DNA of 59,061 bases from Accumulibacter sp. (GTDB lineage Bacteria > Pseudomonadota > Gammaproteobacteria > Burkholderiales > Rhodocyclaceae): NCBI RefSeq assembly GCF_023806625.1, contig NZ_JAMTDX010000110.1, forward strand, positions 1-59,061, read 5' to 3'. A program made the translations under genes and the position numbers. Below are positions 27,031 through 34,859 of the stretch, one piece after another (the stretch's first letter is position 1; every line of letters begins with the position of its first letter). The notes beneath the pieces are model-generated. The model was given only the letters and a program-made list of their open reading frames with translations. It was not told the origin of the DNA and ran no database searches.

Positions 27031-27471
27031 CGCATGGCCCCGCCAGCCCGCGCCACTCTCCCGCGCGTCGATCTAATCCTGCGCGCAACCCAACGCCCCC
27101 CGCCGGATCATGCATGACCGGCCTGCGCCCCAGGGCGCCCCGGCACCGGTCAGCAGTCCTGATCGCCGATCATTTAAGCACAGTTGGCCGACCGATGGAA
27201 CGAAGTCGCCCGGGCCGGTGTCTCGGACACATCGGCGCCTCTCCGGTGCACGACGATGTAAGGTTGACCGGACGTCTTCGACTACTCGCAGAGCGGCTGG
27301 ACGGCCGGCTGACTGCAGGCACCGCCGCCCTGGCGCACTGAGGAGCCGTTCGAGACGCTGGCGCCGAAGGCGTCCGCCCGACGACCGGGCAAGAGCACGA
27401 CCGAACCGGTTGCCATCGCCCAGCCGGGCGGCAAGGCCGGCATGGCGAATCGCTTCGATGGAGGAAGGACT
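27031..27471. other. Intergenic region between the divergent COG0523 and msrB genes
   Basis: 441 bases without a gene I can support. It must hold both divergent promoters, but no convincing -35/-10 pair is visible. It includes an imperfect palindrome at 27103-27121 (CCGGATCATG followed by CATGACCGG, one bulged A) that could be an operator. An open frame at 27114-27341 has no recognisable features. Confidence 0.5.
27461..27468 (+). promoter_or_regulatory. Ribosome binding site that decides the msrB start
   Basis: GAGGAAGG ends 3 bases before the ATG at 27472. An in-frame ATG at 27442 lacks such a site and would place ten extra residues before a good signal peptide, so 27472 is preferred. Confidence 0.7.
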
Positions 27472-27981
27472 ATGGATCGCAGACAGACACTGAGATGGCT
27501 GACCGGAATTCCGGCGCTGATCATTCCGGCCGTGGCTCCGGGTCCGGCGGCGGCCGGGGACCCGGACGGCAGGCTCAACAAATCGAAGGCCGAATGGGCG
27601 GCCCTGCTGCCGGCAGATGCATTCCACGTCCTCTTCGACGAGGGAACCGAGCGCGCCGGAAGCAGCCCGCTGAATCATGAGAAGCGTGACGGCACGTTCA
27701 TCTGCGCGGCCTGCTACTGGCCGCTGTTCGACAGTTCGACGAAGTACGAGAGCGGGACCGGCTGGCCAAGTTTCTGGGAACCACTGCCGCGAGCGTTGGC
27801 CACGAAAACCGACTTCAGGCTGATCTATCCGCGCACCGAGTACCACTGCGCGCGCTGCGGAGGGCATCAGGGTCACGTGTTCAACGATGGACCGAAGCCG
27901 ACCGGCAAGCGTTACTGCAACAACGGCGTGGCCCTGCTGTTCGTTCCGCGCAGCGAGAAGCTGCCAGACCTGCGCACATGA
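27472..27981 (+). CDS. msrB: Exported peptide-methionine (R)-S-oxide reductase
   Basis: Reduces methionine-R-sulfoxide in proteins. The 169-residue precursor begins MDRRQTLRWLTG followed by a hydrophobic stretch and PAAAG, which looks like a Tat signal peptide (twin Arg) and suggests a periplasmic enzyme. Zinc-binding pairs are Cys78/Cys81 (CAAC) and Cys126/Cys129 (CARC). The catalytic Cys149 is in KRYCNNG; the usual following residues are different (often NS), a small variation. GTGWPSFW is intact. Its stop overlaps the msrA start by 4 bases (ATGA), so both stereoisomer-specific reductases are translated together. Confidence 0.93.
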   Translation: MDRRQTLRWLTGIPALIIPAVAPGPAAAGDPDGRLNKSKAEWAALLPADAFHVLFDEGTERAGSSPLNHEKRDGTFICAACYWPLFDSSTKYESGTGWPSFWEPLPRALATKTDFRLIYPRTEYHCARCGGHQGHVFNDGPKPTGKRYCNNGVALLFVPRSEKLPDLRT

Positions 27982-28595
27982 GAACCGGCGCAGGAGGATT
28001 GGCGTTGATCCTCGGCCTCTGTTCGGTGACCGCCGGCGCAGCCGGCGATCCGCCGCGCGCCGCGCCGCGCACGGCGATCTTCGCAGGCGGCTGCTTCTGG
28101 TGCCTCGAGGCCGATTTCGAAAAGCTCCCGGGAGTGCTCGCCGCAGAATCGGGCTACACTGCCGGGCAGACCAGGAATCCGACTTACGAGCAGGTCAGTT
28201 CGGGGAAGACCGGTCACGCCGAAGCCGTGCGGGTGACCTATGATCCGCAGAAGCTGAGCTACGCACAACTGCTCGACTATTTCTGGCGGCACATCGATCC
28301 GACCGTCCGGAACCGCCAGTTCTGCGACGTCGGCACGCAATACCGTACCGGCATCTACTGGCAGAGCGAAGACGAACGGCTGGCCGCAGAGTCGAGCCGT
28401 GACGCACTGCTCAAGGCTGGCAAGCTGCCGCGCATCGAGACCGAGATCGTCGCCACGTCGGCCTTCTACCCGGCCGAAGAGTATCACCAAGACTATTACC
28501 GCAAGAACCCGCTGCGCTACGCCTACTATCGCCAGTCCTGCGGCCGTGACCAGCGAATCGAGGAGATCTGGGGAAAGCCCCCGGCACATCGCTGA
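27978..28595 (+). CDS. msrA: Exported peptide-methionine (S)-S-oxide reductase
   Basis: Reduces methionine-S-sulfoxide. The 205-residue precursor has a Sec-type signal peptide (about 1-23, ILGLCSVTAGAAG). The catalytic motif is GGCFWCLE with nucleophile Cys39. Other family parts are SGYTAGQTRNPTYEQV, the GHAEAV motif, PTVRNRQFCDVGTQYRT, and YHQDYYRKNP. A Cys near residue 188 (RQSCGRD) may resolve the disulfide. It overlaps msrB by 4 bases. Together they form a periplasmic repair pair, functionally parallel to MsrPQ or the neisserial MsrAB fusion; no thioredoxin-like donor lies next to them. Confidence 0.95.
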   Translation: MRTGAGGLALILGLCSVTAGAAGDPPRAAPRTAIFAGGCFWCLEADFEKLPGVLAAESGYTAGQTRNPTYEQVSSGKTGHAEAVRVTYDPQKLSYAQLLDYFWRHIDPTVRNRQFCDVGTQYRTGIYWQSEDERLAAESSRDALLKAGKLPRIETEIVATSAFYPAEEYHQDYYRKNPLRYAYYRQSCGRDQRIEEIWGKPPAHR

Positions 28596-28615
28596 GCAGG
28601 CGGCGACCTTCGCTC

Positions 28616-28712
28616 AGAGGTTGTGCATGGATCTACTCGGCGACCAATCTGCGGCGTTGCTCAGTCGCTCCTGTCCGATCGGCCTGCTCGTGACGATTTC
28701 TGCACAACCTCT
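28616..28712. repeat. 97-base element bounded by 12-base perfect inverted repeats
   Basis: AGAGGTTGTGCA at 28616-28627 is repeated inverted as TGCACAACCTCT at 28701-28712. The element fills most of the gap between convergent msrA and rlmI, and its right arm reaches the first base of the rlmI stop codon. A 38-base part (28680-28717) matches 47666-47703 at 30 of 38 positions, next to the asd stop. This looks like a MITE or REP-type repeat, though a transcription-termination role is possible. I recognise no coding content. Confidence 0.5.
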
Positions 28713-29902
28713 CAGTCGGCTTCGCAGAGCAGCCCCTTGAGGTACTCGCCTTCGCTGAAGCTGAGCAGGACGGGGTGGTCGAGCGATGCCGCGAGCCGCC
28801 TCCGAATGCGCACTTCACGCCCCGAATCGACGGCCGCCTCGGCGACGATCTGCTGAAAATGCTCGCGGCGAATACCGCCCGAGCACGAAAAGCTCATCAA
28901 CAGCCCGCCGGGATTGAGCAGACGCAAGCCGAGCACATTGATGTCGCGGTAGGCTCGCGCAGCGCGCTCGGCATGAGCTATCGACGGAGCGAACTTCGGC
29001 GGATCGAGAATGACCAGATCGAAGCGCCGGCCCTGGCTCCTCAGCGCCCGCATTTCTTCGAACACGTCGGCCTCGCGCCACTCGACACAATCGGAGCGAA
29101 GTTCGGGATTCATCGCCAGGTTCTCCTCGGCCATGCGCAGCGCCGGCGCCGATGAATCGATCGACAGGACGTGCCTTGCGCCGCCAGCGAGCGCCTGAAG
29201 CGAGAAGCCCCCGGTGTAGCAGAAACAGTTGAGGACCAGCCTGCCGCGCGCGAGTTCGCGTGTCAACAGACGGTTTTCGCGCTGATCGAGGTAGAAACCT
29301 GTCTTGTGTCCGGCAACGACGTCGACGCGCATGCGCACGCCGTACTCGACGATCGAAAGCGGCGCATCGGGCGCTTCGCCGAGTGCCCAACCGGTCACCG
29401 GTTCGAGCCCTTCGAGCCGGCGAACTTCGGAATCGGAACGGTCGAAGATCCTCGCGCAGCCCGTCGCCAGCTGGACGGCGCGAACGATCGCCTTGCGCCA
29501 CTTGTCAGCCCCGGCCGAGGTCAACTGAACGACGACGGTGTCCCGATAACCATCGGCGATCACCCCGGGCAAGCCATCGGACTCGCCGTGGACGAGGCGC
29601 AAACCCTCCTGGCCACGGAGTTCCGGCATCAGCCGACGACGCTGGACCGCAGCCTCGACGCGGCGCTTGAAGAAAGCGTCGTCGATGACCTCCTGAGGAT
29701 CGAAAGTCCACACCCGGCCGCGGATTTTCGATTGCGGGCTCCACGCCGCCCGGGCAAGCGGTCTGCCGTTGGCAGCCAGTACGTCGACCGTGTCACCCGG
29801 TCGGGCGCGGCCAACCAGGCGGTCCACTGCTGCGGCAAAGATCCACGGATGGCGGTGCGTGAGCGGGCGATCCCTGCCCGGCATCAGTACGATTTGGGCC
29901 AT
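28712..29902 (-). CDS. rlmI: 23S rRNA (cytosine-C5)-methyltransferase RlmI
   Basis: Methylates C1962 of 23S rRNA with SAM. The 396 residues equal the E. coli length. An N-terminal PUA domain (about 1-75, LTHRHPWIFAAAVDRL) is followed by a linker domain and a Rossmann methyltransferase domain with LVLNCFCYTGGFSLQAL (SAM loop), VLSIDSS, and the catalytic-site LDPPKFAPS. The ATG at 29902 is where similarity begins; the open frame upstream is low-complexity. Related Rlm-type proteins have similar architecture, so the target base is assigned by family. Confidence 0.9.
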   Translation of the reverse strand: MAQIVLMPGRDRPLTHRHPWIFAAAVDRLVGRARPGDTVDVLAANGRPLARAAWSPQSKIRGRVWTFDPQEVIDDAFFKRRVEAAVQRRRLMPELRGQEGLRLVHGESDGLPGVIADGYRDTVVVQLTSAGADKWRKAIVRAVQLATGCARIFDRSDSEVRRLEGLEPVTGWALGEAPDAPLSIVEYGVRMRVDVVAGHKTGFYLDQRENRLLTRELARGRLVLNCFCYTGGFSLQALAGGARHVLSIDSSAPALRMAEENLAMNPELRSDCVEWREADVFEEMRALRSQGRRFDLVILDPPKFAPSIAHAERAARAYRDINVLGLRLLNPGGLLMSFSCSGGIRREHFQQIVAEAAVDSGREVRIRRRLAASLDHPVLLSFSEGEYLKGLLCEAD

Positions 29903-30191
29903 GCTCGGTGTTCCTTGCGAGGAGCCCGCCTCCGGGCCTCCGCCGGGCGACCCGCTCGTCGCTCCTTCACCCGACGGACGGGCCAGACGGGCCGCCTGGA
30001 CGGCCGTCCGGCCGGATCTACCGAACTGCGCGGCAGAACTGCGGATCGGCAAACGCGAGATTCTGACGCTGAAACGAACAGGCTGGAGCGAGCGCGTCTG
30101 CGAGCGCTCGCGACACCTTCAGCGGCGGCCACGGCGGGCGGGGCGACACGCGCCAGCCCCGGACGACGCGCCCCGGCAGCCCCCGCGACGT

Positions 30192-30290
30192 TCAGCAGAG
30201 CTTGACGACGATATTGTCGAGCGAGTGCGCGGCGTCAGCGACCCGGTCGGCCGCGTTCGAAAGGTGGCGATAGGTTTCGCGACGCTTGAG
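30192..30290 (-). pseudogene. C-terminal remnant of a DUF47 (PhoU-like, Pit accessory) gene
   Basis: Directly downstream of pit, one minus-strand frame reads RETYRHLSNAADRVADAA then HSLDNIVVKLC and a stop at 30192. This matches the C-terminal end of DUF47 proteins, which accompany Pit transporters. Only about 32 codons remain: an in-frame TGA lies just upstream, and no DUF47 sequence precedes it because the pit 3' end occupies that position. The remaining roughly 180 residues are missing, most simply by deletion. The ATG at 30298 that overlaps the pit stop is in a different frame. The 289 bases between this remnant and rlmI show nothing recognisable. Confidence 0.65.
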
Positions 30291-30294
30291 TCAC

Positions 30295-31357
30295 TCATGG
30301 TTCATCTCCTTTGGTGGTCCGGCCTACGATGATCTTCGCTACGGCAAGAACGACGATGGAGGTCAGCGCCGAAGCGGGAATCGTATACAGCCAGGTCTTG
30401 CCGACTTCCTTGGCCTTCTTCCAGCGGACGGTGCGCGACCGCTCGGAATGGCCGGTACCCATGATCGACGTGGAAACGACGTGCGTCACCGACACCGGCG
30501 CACCGAGATACGACGCCGAGAAGATCAGCAATGCGGAAGTCATTTGCGAGTCGAAGGCGTGCAGCGGCCGGACGCGATAGATCGCGACGCCGAGCGTGCG
30601 CACGACCCACCAGCCGCCCGAGAGGATGCCGAGTGTGATCGCGATCGCACAGGCGAGAATGACCCAAAACGGAACCGCGAACTTCGGGATGAAGCCGCAG
30701 AGCAACAGCACCATGGTCAGCATGCCCATGCTCTTCTGCGCGTCGTTGGCGCCGTGCGAGAAGACCAGACCGGCGGCGGTGAAGAACTGCAGCCGGCGCA
30801 GGGTCACCTTCACGGTCGGCTTGGCGCCCGTGAGCAGACGTCGTCCGGGGCGGTGGATCAGGAACCCGCCCCATAAGCCGAGGATCGGCGAAAGGAAGAG
30901 CGAGACGACGACCTTCATCACGCCGAGCAGCTTGCCCTGCGCAAACAGCGCGTCCCATCCCCAGATCACGTACTGCGAGCCCGCTGCGGCGACCACCGCC
31001 CCCGGCGACGCCCCCGACGAGCGCGTGCGACGAAGACGATGGAATGCCGAACCACCAGGTCGCCAGGTTCCAGGCGATCGCCCCGAGCAAAGCGCAGAAC
31101 AGGACCAGCAGCGCCGCCTGTTTGTCGAGAGTGGACAGATCGACGAACTTGCCGATCGTGTTGGCCACCGCCGTACCGCCGAGCAACGGGCCAAGGAACT
31201 CGAACACGCCGACGACGACCACGGCGTGGACGGGCGCCATCGCCCGTGTGGCGATCACCGTCGCGACGATGTTCGCCGCGTCGTGGAAACCATTCGTGTA
31301 GTCGAAGAACAGGACAATCACTACGGTGGCTACCGCCAGATAGCAAACAGTATCCAT
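30295..31357 (-). pseudogene. pit: Low-affinity inorganic phosphate transporter Pit, frameshifted
   Basis: PiT-family phosphate/cation symporter of the inner membrane. The N-terminal half (from the ATG at 31357) has the signature FFDYTNGFHDAANIVATVIA; the C-terminal half has the repeat FSHGANDAQKSMGMLTMVLL and ends in GRTTKGDEP. The halves are in different frames: the break is at a run of five C (30999-31003; G on the coding strand). Removing one base restores a continuous VGGVAGAVVAAAG and a protein of about 353 residues with around ten helices. This could be a sequencing error, a real inactivation, or programmed slippage. A possible promoter is CATCAA at 31420-31425 and CTTGTA at 31396-31401 (TTGATG, 18 bases, TACAAG). 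Confidence 0.85.
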
Positions 31358-31395
31358 ACGCCCCCTTCCTAGGACGGGGCATCTCCGGCCCGGCT

Positions 31396-31425
31396 CTTGT
31401 AAGAATTGCGCGGAGTATGCATCAA
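31396..31425 (-). promoter_or_regulatory. Possible pit promoter
   Basis: On the minus strand, TTGATG (31425-31420) and TACAAG (31401-31396) are separated by 18 bases, about 40 bases before the pit ATG. The AGGAAGGGGG ribosome site just before the ATG is strong. The -10 is only a four-of-six match. Confidence 0.35.
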
Positions 31426-31567
31426 AACGAGAACGTGTACACGGGCCGCCGGATTTCCGGGCGATTCGCGGCCCGGTGGTGTACGAAACATGCATCGATC
31501 GAGGTCGGGCGCCCGGCTGACCAATCTGCTAAGATTGCCGGCCACCTGAACAGGAACGGGACGGATC

Positions 31568-32425
31568 ATGCAGCTGGACGATCAGGAGGCGAGTCAAAAC
31601 GTCGAGGACCGGCGAAGCGGCGGGGTCGGTGTCGGCGGCATCGGCATCGGCGCGCTGGTGATTGCCCTCGCTGCGGGCTATTTCCTCGGCGTCGACCCGG
31701 CGCTGGTTCTCGGCCTGGTGTCGGGTGGCAACCACGGGCCCGCCGCATCCCGGCAACCGGCCCCGCGGCCGCCGACCAGCGACGAGATGGCCACTTTCGT
31801 CGCCAAGGTTCTCGGCAGCACCGAAACGACCTGGCATTCGATCTTCAGCGAAGCCGGGCACCACTACCAGGAACCGAGGCTCGTGCTGTTCGCCGGAGCG
31901 ACACCGACCGCCTGCGGGACCGGACACTCGGCGACCGGACCGTTCTACTGCCCGGCCGACCGCAAGGTATACATCGACCTCGCCTTCTATCGCGATCTCC
32001 GGGAGCGGTTCCATGCACCGGGCGAGTTTGCCCAGGCTTACGTCATCGCTCACGAGGTCGGACATCACGTGCAGAACCTGCTTGGCATCTCGGACAAGGT
32101 CCACGCTGCCCAGCAGCGCAGCGGCGACCGGACAGCGGCCAACGCGCTGTCGGTCCGGCTCGAGCTGCAGGCCGACTGCTTCGCCGGCGTCTGGGGGCAC
32201 TACGCGGATAGCGTGCAGAAGCTCCTCGAACCCGGCGAGATCGAGCAGGCGCTAACCGCCGCATCGGCGATCGGCGATGACCGGTTACAGCGACAGGCGC
32301 GGGGGCAGGTCGTGCCGGAATCCTTTACCCACGGGACGTCCGACCAGCGCGTGCGCTGGTTCAGGCGGGGAATGGAAACCGGCGACCTTCGTCAGTGCGA
32401 CACGTTCAACACGGCTTCGCTCTAG
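31568..32425 (+). CDS. YpfJ-family neutral zinc metallopeptidase
   Basis: A 285-residue predicted inner-membrane-anchored protease. The N terminus MQLDDQEASQNVEDRR is typical of the family, followed by one membrane helix at about 18-45 (a Gly/Ala/Leu-rich stretch). The C-terminal domain faces the periplasm. The zinc motif is HEVGHH (162-167), with a downstream E/D-containing LELQADCFAGVWGHYA that supplies the third ligand. Substrates are not known for this family. A TAAGAT hexamer at 31530-31535 may be its -10. The next gene, 15 bases on, encodes a peptidoglycan peptidase-like protein. Confidence 0.88.
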   Translation: MQLDDQEASQNVEDRRSGGVGVGGIGIGALVIALAAGYFLGVDPALVLGLVSGGNHGPAASRQPAPRPPTSDEMATFVAKVLGSTETTWHSIFSEAGHHYQEPRLVLFAGATPTACGTGHSATGPFYCPADRKVYIDLAFYRDLRERFHAPGEFAQAYVIAHEVGHHVQNLLGISDKVHAAQQRSGDRTAANALSVRLELQADCFAGVWGHYADSVQKLLEPGEIEQALTAASAIGDDRLQRQARGQVVPESFTHGTSDQRVRWFRRGMETGDLRQCDTFNTASL

Positions 32426-32440
32426 GGAGAGCCGTCAGCC

Positions 32441-33298
32441 ATGAAGCGAGGTCTGGCAATCGCCCTGCTCAGCGCGACGTTGCTGGTCATCGCGACCTGG
32501 TCTTCCCCCGGCCGTGCGGCATTGCCTCGGGCTGCGAACGTTCCCGGCGGTGTCGCGCTGATCCCGCTGGGCAGTGCTTCAGCGGACGCGCCGCGACCAC
32601 GCGCCTGGCTCGACGACCAGCAGGTGCTCGTCGTTGCCGAAGGTGGGCGGTGGCTGGCGATCGTCGGGCTGGCGCTCGAAACTGTGCCCGGCACGCATCA
32701 GTTGCGCGTCGAGACGGGAATTGAAACACTGCGGGTGAGCTTCAGCGTCGATCCGAAGCACTACCCCGAGCAGCACATCCACCTCAGGGACACGAGCAAG
32801 GTCCAGCTGTCGGCCAGCGATCTCGCCCGCGTGGAAAAAGAGGTCGCCGCGATCAGGAGCCTGAAGCGCCACTGGCGCGAGGCCGACGAGACGGACACCG
32901 CCTTCGTCGTTCCGGCAGACGGAAGAATGACCGGGCGCTTCGGAGTTCGCCGCTTCTTCAACGGCGAAGCGCGAGCGCCGCACGCGGGCTTCGACATCGC
33001 CGCGCCCCGCGGATCGGTCGTCCGGGCGAGCGCGAGCGGCGTCGTGCTGGCGACCGACGACTATTTCTTCAACGGCCGGACGATCTTCGTCGATCACGGA
33101 AACGGCCTGATCAGCATGTACTGCCACCTCGACCGGATCGACGTGCAAGCCGGTGAGCCGGTGGCCAGGGGCCAGCACCTCGGTCTTTCGGGGATGACCG
33201 GGCGGGCAACCGGGCCACACCTGCACTGGAGCGTCGTGCTCAACGGCGCGATGGTCGATCCGGAACTGTTCGTGCCGCACAGCGGCCGGGATCGCTGA
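32441..33298 (+). CDS. M23-family (LytM-type) metallopeptidase
   Basis: Predicted periplasmic peptidoglycan endopeptidase or envelope-associated LytM protein. The 285-residue precursor has a signal peptide (about 1-27, ending GRA). The M23 domain lies at about 155-275, with HAGFD (His181, Asp185) and HLHW (His260, His262), the complete zinc and catalytic set, so it is probably active rather than a degenerate activator. The segment before it (40-110) is beta-rich and resembles the extra N-terminal domain of similar proteobacterial M23 proteins. It starts 15 bases after the YpfJ-like gene, so the two may be co-expressed. Confidence 0.9.
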   Translation: MKRGLAIALLSATLLVIATWSSPGRAALPRAANVPGGVALIPLGSASADAPRPRAWLDDQQVLVVAEGGRWLAIVGLALETVPGTHQLRVETGIETLRVSFSVDPKHYPEQHIHLRDTSKVQLSASDLARVEKEVAAIRSLKRHWREADETDTAFVVPADGRMTGRFGVRRFFNGEARAPHAGFDIAAPRGSVVRASASGVVLATDDYFFNGRTIFVDHGNGLISMYCHLDRIDVQAGEPVARGQHLGLSGMTGRATGPHLHWSVVLNGAMVDPELFVPHSGRDR

Positions 33299-33364
33299 CG
33301 CGAGACTTCGCCGGCGAATTCCCGAGCACCGCCTACCGTTTTAATCCGCCACCTGGAGGGAATG

Positions 33365-33652
33365 ATGAAAATCGTGATCTGGGTACTCTGGCCCGCCTTC
33401 ATCTCGGCAGGCATCGCCGAGGCGATCTTCTTCACGCTCATCGATCCGGCGCAGTTGTACTTTTTTGGGCAGCCGGTCGAGTGGTCGGCAACGGCGACCT
33501 ATTCGACCGGTTTTCTGCTTTTCTGGCTGGTGTGCATCGGTTCGAGCCTGATGACCTACTTCATGATGCCCAACGAGGTCAAGGCAGCGCTCAGGAAAGC
33601 GGCCGGCGAGCGTGAAGACCTCGCCCGGCCGAAGCGTCGAGAGCCGGTCTAA
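33365..33652 (+). CDS. Small two-helix membrane protein of unknown function
   Basis: A 95-residue protein with membrane helices at about 4-25 (IWVLWPAFISAGIAEAIFF) and 44-66 (TGFLLFWLVCIGSSLMTYFM), then a charged, Lys/Arg-rich cytoplasmic tail. Two adjacent in-frame ATGs exist at 33362 and 33365; the GGAGG at 33355-33359 is better spaced for the second. I do not recognise a named family. It follows the M23 gene after 66 bases and converges on metZ. Confidence 0.7.
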   Translation: MKIVIWVLWPAFISAGIAEAIFFTLIDPAQLYFFGQPVEWSATATYSTGFLLFWLVCIGSSLMTYFMMPNEVKAALRKAAGEREDLARPKRREPV

Positions 33653-33672
33653 GCGCGTCGCACCCCAGCCGG

Positions 33673-34854
33673 TCAGATCAGCGACAGCCCGGCGTCGAGG
33701 TCGTTCTCGAGGTCTTCGACCGCTTCGAGACCGACTGCGATGCGCAGCAGGTTTTCGCCGATCCCTGCGGCAGATCTCTGTTCGGGAGTGATCCGGCCGT
33801 GCGTCGTCGACGCCGGATGCGTCAATGTCGTGCGCGTATCGCCTAGGTTCGCGGTGATCGAGAGCAGGCGGCAGCTGTCGACGATCTTCCAGGCTTCGGC
33901 ACGGCCGCCGTTGACGACGAACGAGACGATCGCGCCACCGCTCTTCTGCTGGCGCCTGGCCAGTTCGAACTGCGGGTGCGACGCGAGGCCGGGATAATAG
34001 ACACGTGCCACTTTCGGGTGCGCCTCAAGCCAGCTTGCCAGTTCGAGCGCCTTTGCCGACTGCGCATCGAGACGGATCTTCAGCGTCTCGAGTCCCTTCA
34101 GCAAGACCCAGGCATTGAAAGGCGAAAGCGCCGGCCCGGCCGTGCGCAGGAACTTGAACACTTCGTCGGTCAACTGCCGGCGGCCAGCGACGGCCCCGCC
34201 GAGGACGCGCCCCTGTCCATCGAGGAACTTGGTCGCCGAGTGAACGACCAGGTCGGCACCCAGATCGAGCGGCCTCTGCAGAATCGGCGTGCAGAAGCAG
34301 TTGTCGACGACCAACAGCGCGCCACGCACGTGGGCGACATCGGCGAGCGCAGCGATATCGGCGATCTCGGTCAGCGGGTTCGACGGCGTTTCGAGAAAGA
34401 GCAATCGGGTCTCGGGACGGATGGCCGCCTGCCAGGCGCCGACGTCGGTCTGCGCCACGAAACTCGTGGTGACGCCAAAGCGCGGCATGATCGTGCCAAG
34501 CAGCTGCTGCGTGGCACCGAACAGGCCCGTCGAGGCGACGACATGGTCGCCACTGCTGCACAACGCCATGATCAGCGAGAGAATCGCCGACATTCCCGAG
34601 CCGGTGGCGATGCACGCCTCGGTGCCTTCGAGGGCTGCCAGGCGCTCCTGGAACACCGAGACGGTCGGGTTGGTGAACCTCGAGTAGACGTTTCCCTCCT
34701 CCTCGCCCGAGAAACGCGCCGCCGCCTGCGCCGCGCTCGAGAAGACGAAGCTCGAAGTCAGGTAGAGCGCTTCGCTGTGCTCGCCAAACTGGCTGCGTTC
34801 CTGGCCGGCGCGCACAGCGAGCGTCTCCGGTGAGTAATTGTCACGTCTGTCCAT
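33673..34854 (-). CDS. metZ: O-succinylhomoserine sulfhydrylase
   Basis: PLP enzyme of the Cys/Met metabolism family that makes homocysteine directly from O-succinylhomoserine and sulfide. The 393 residues include ATGSGMSAILSL, the PLP-stacking region GLFGATQQLL, DNCFCTPILQRPL, and the Schiff-base Lys in HSATKFLDGQGR. The start ATG at 34854 lies 5 bases after the purF stop, so it belongs to the folC-cvpA-purF-metZ transcript, the usual betaproteobacterial arrangement. Its product homocysteine is the substrate of MetH at the other end of the window. Family members differ little in sequence, so cystathionine gamma-synthase activity is possible, but context favours MetZ. Confidence 0.9.
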   Translation of the reverse strand: MDRRDNYSPETLAVRAGQERSQFGEHSEALYLTSSFVFSSAAQAAARFSGEEEGNVYSRFTNPTVSVFQERLAALEGTEACIATGSGMSAILSLIMALCSSGDHVVASTGLFGATQQLLGTIMPRFGVTTSFVAQTDVGAWQAAIRPETRLLFLETPSNPLTEIADIAALADVAHVRGALLVVDNCFCTPILQRPLDLGADLVVHSATKFLDGQGRVLGGAVAGRRQLTDEVFKFLRTAGPALSPFNAWVLLKGLETLKIRLDAQSAKALELASWLEAHPKVARVYYPGLASHPQFELARRQQKSGGAIVSFVVNGGRAEAWKIVDSCRLLSITANLGDTRTTLTHPASTTHGRITPEQRSAAGIGENLLRIAVGLEAVEDLENDLDAGLSLI

Positions 34855-34859
34855 CGCCT

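Noticed and set aside
27114-27341. Possible gene upstream of msrB
   Set aside because: No ribosome site, no recognisable family, and composition like a chance frame.
31435-31484. Imperfect inverted repeat between GTGTACACGGGCCGC and GCGGCCCGGTGGTGTAC
   Set aside because: The arms need a gap of several bases and lie in GC-rich divergent promoter DNA; too weak to call an operator.
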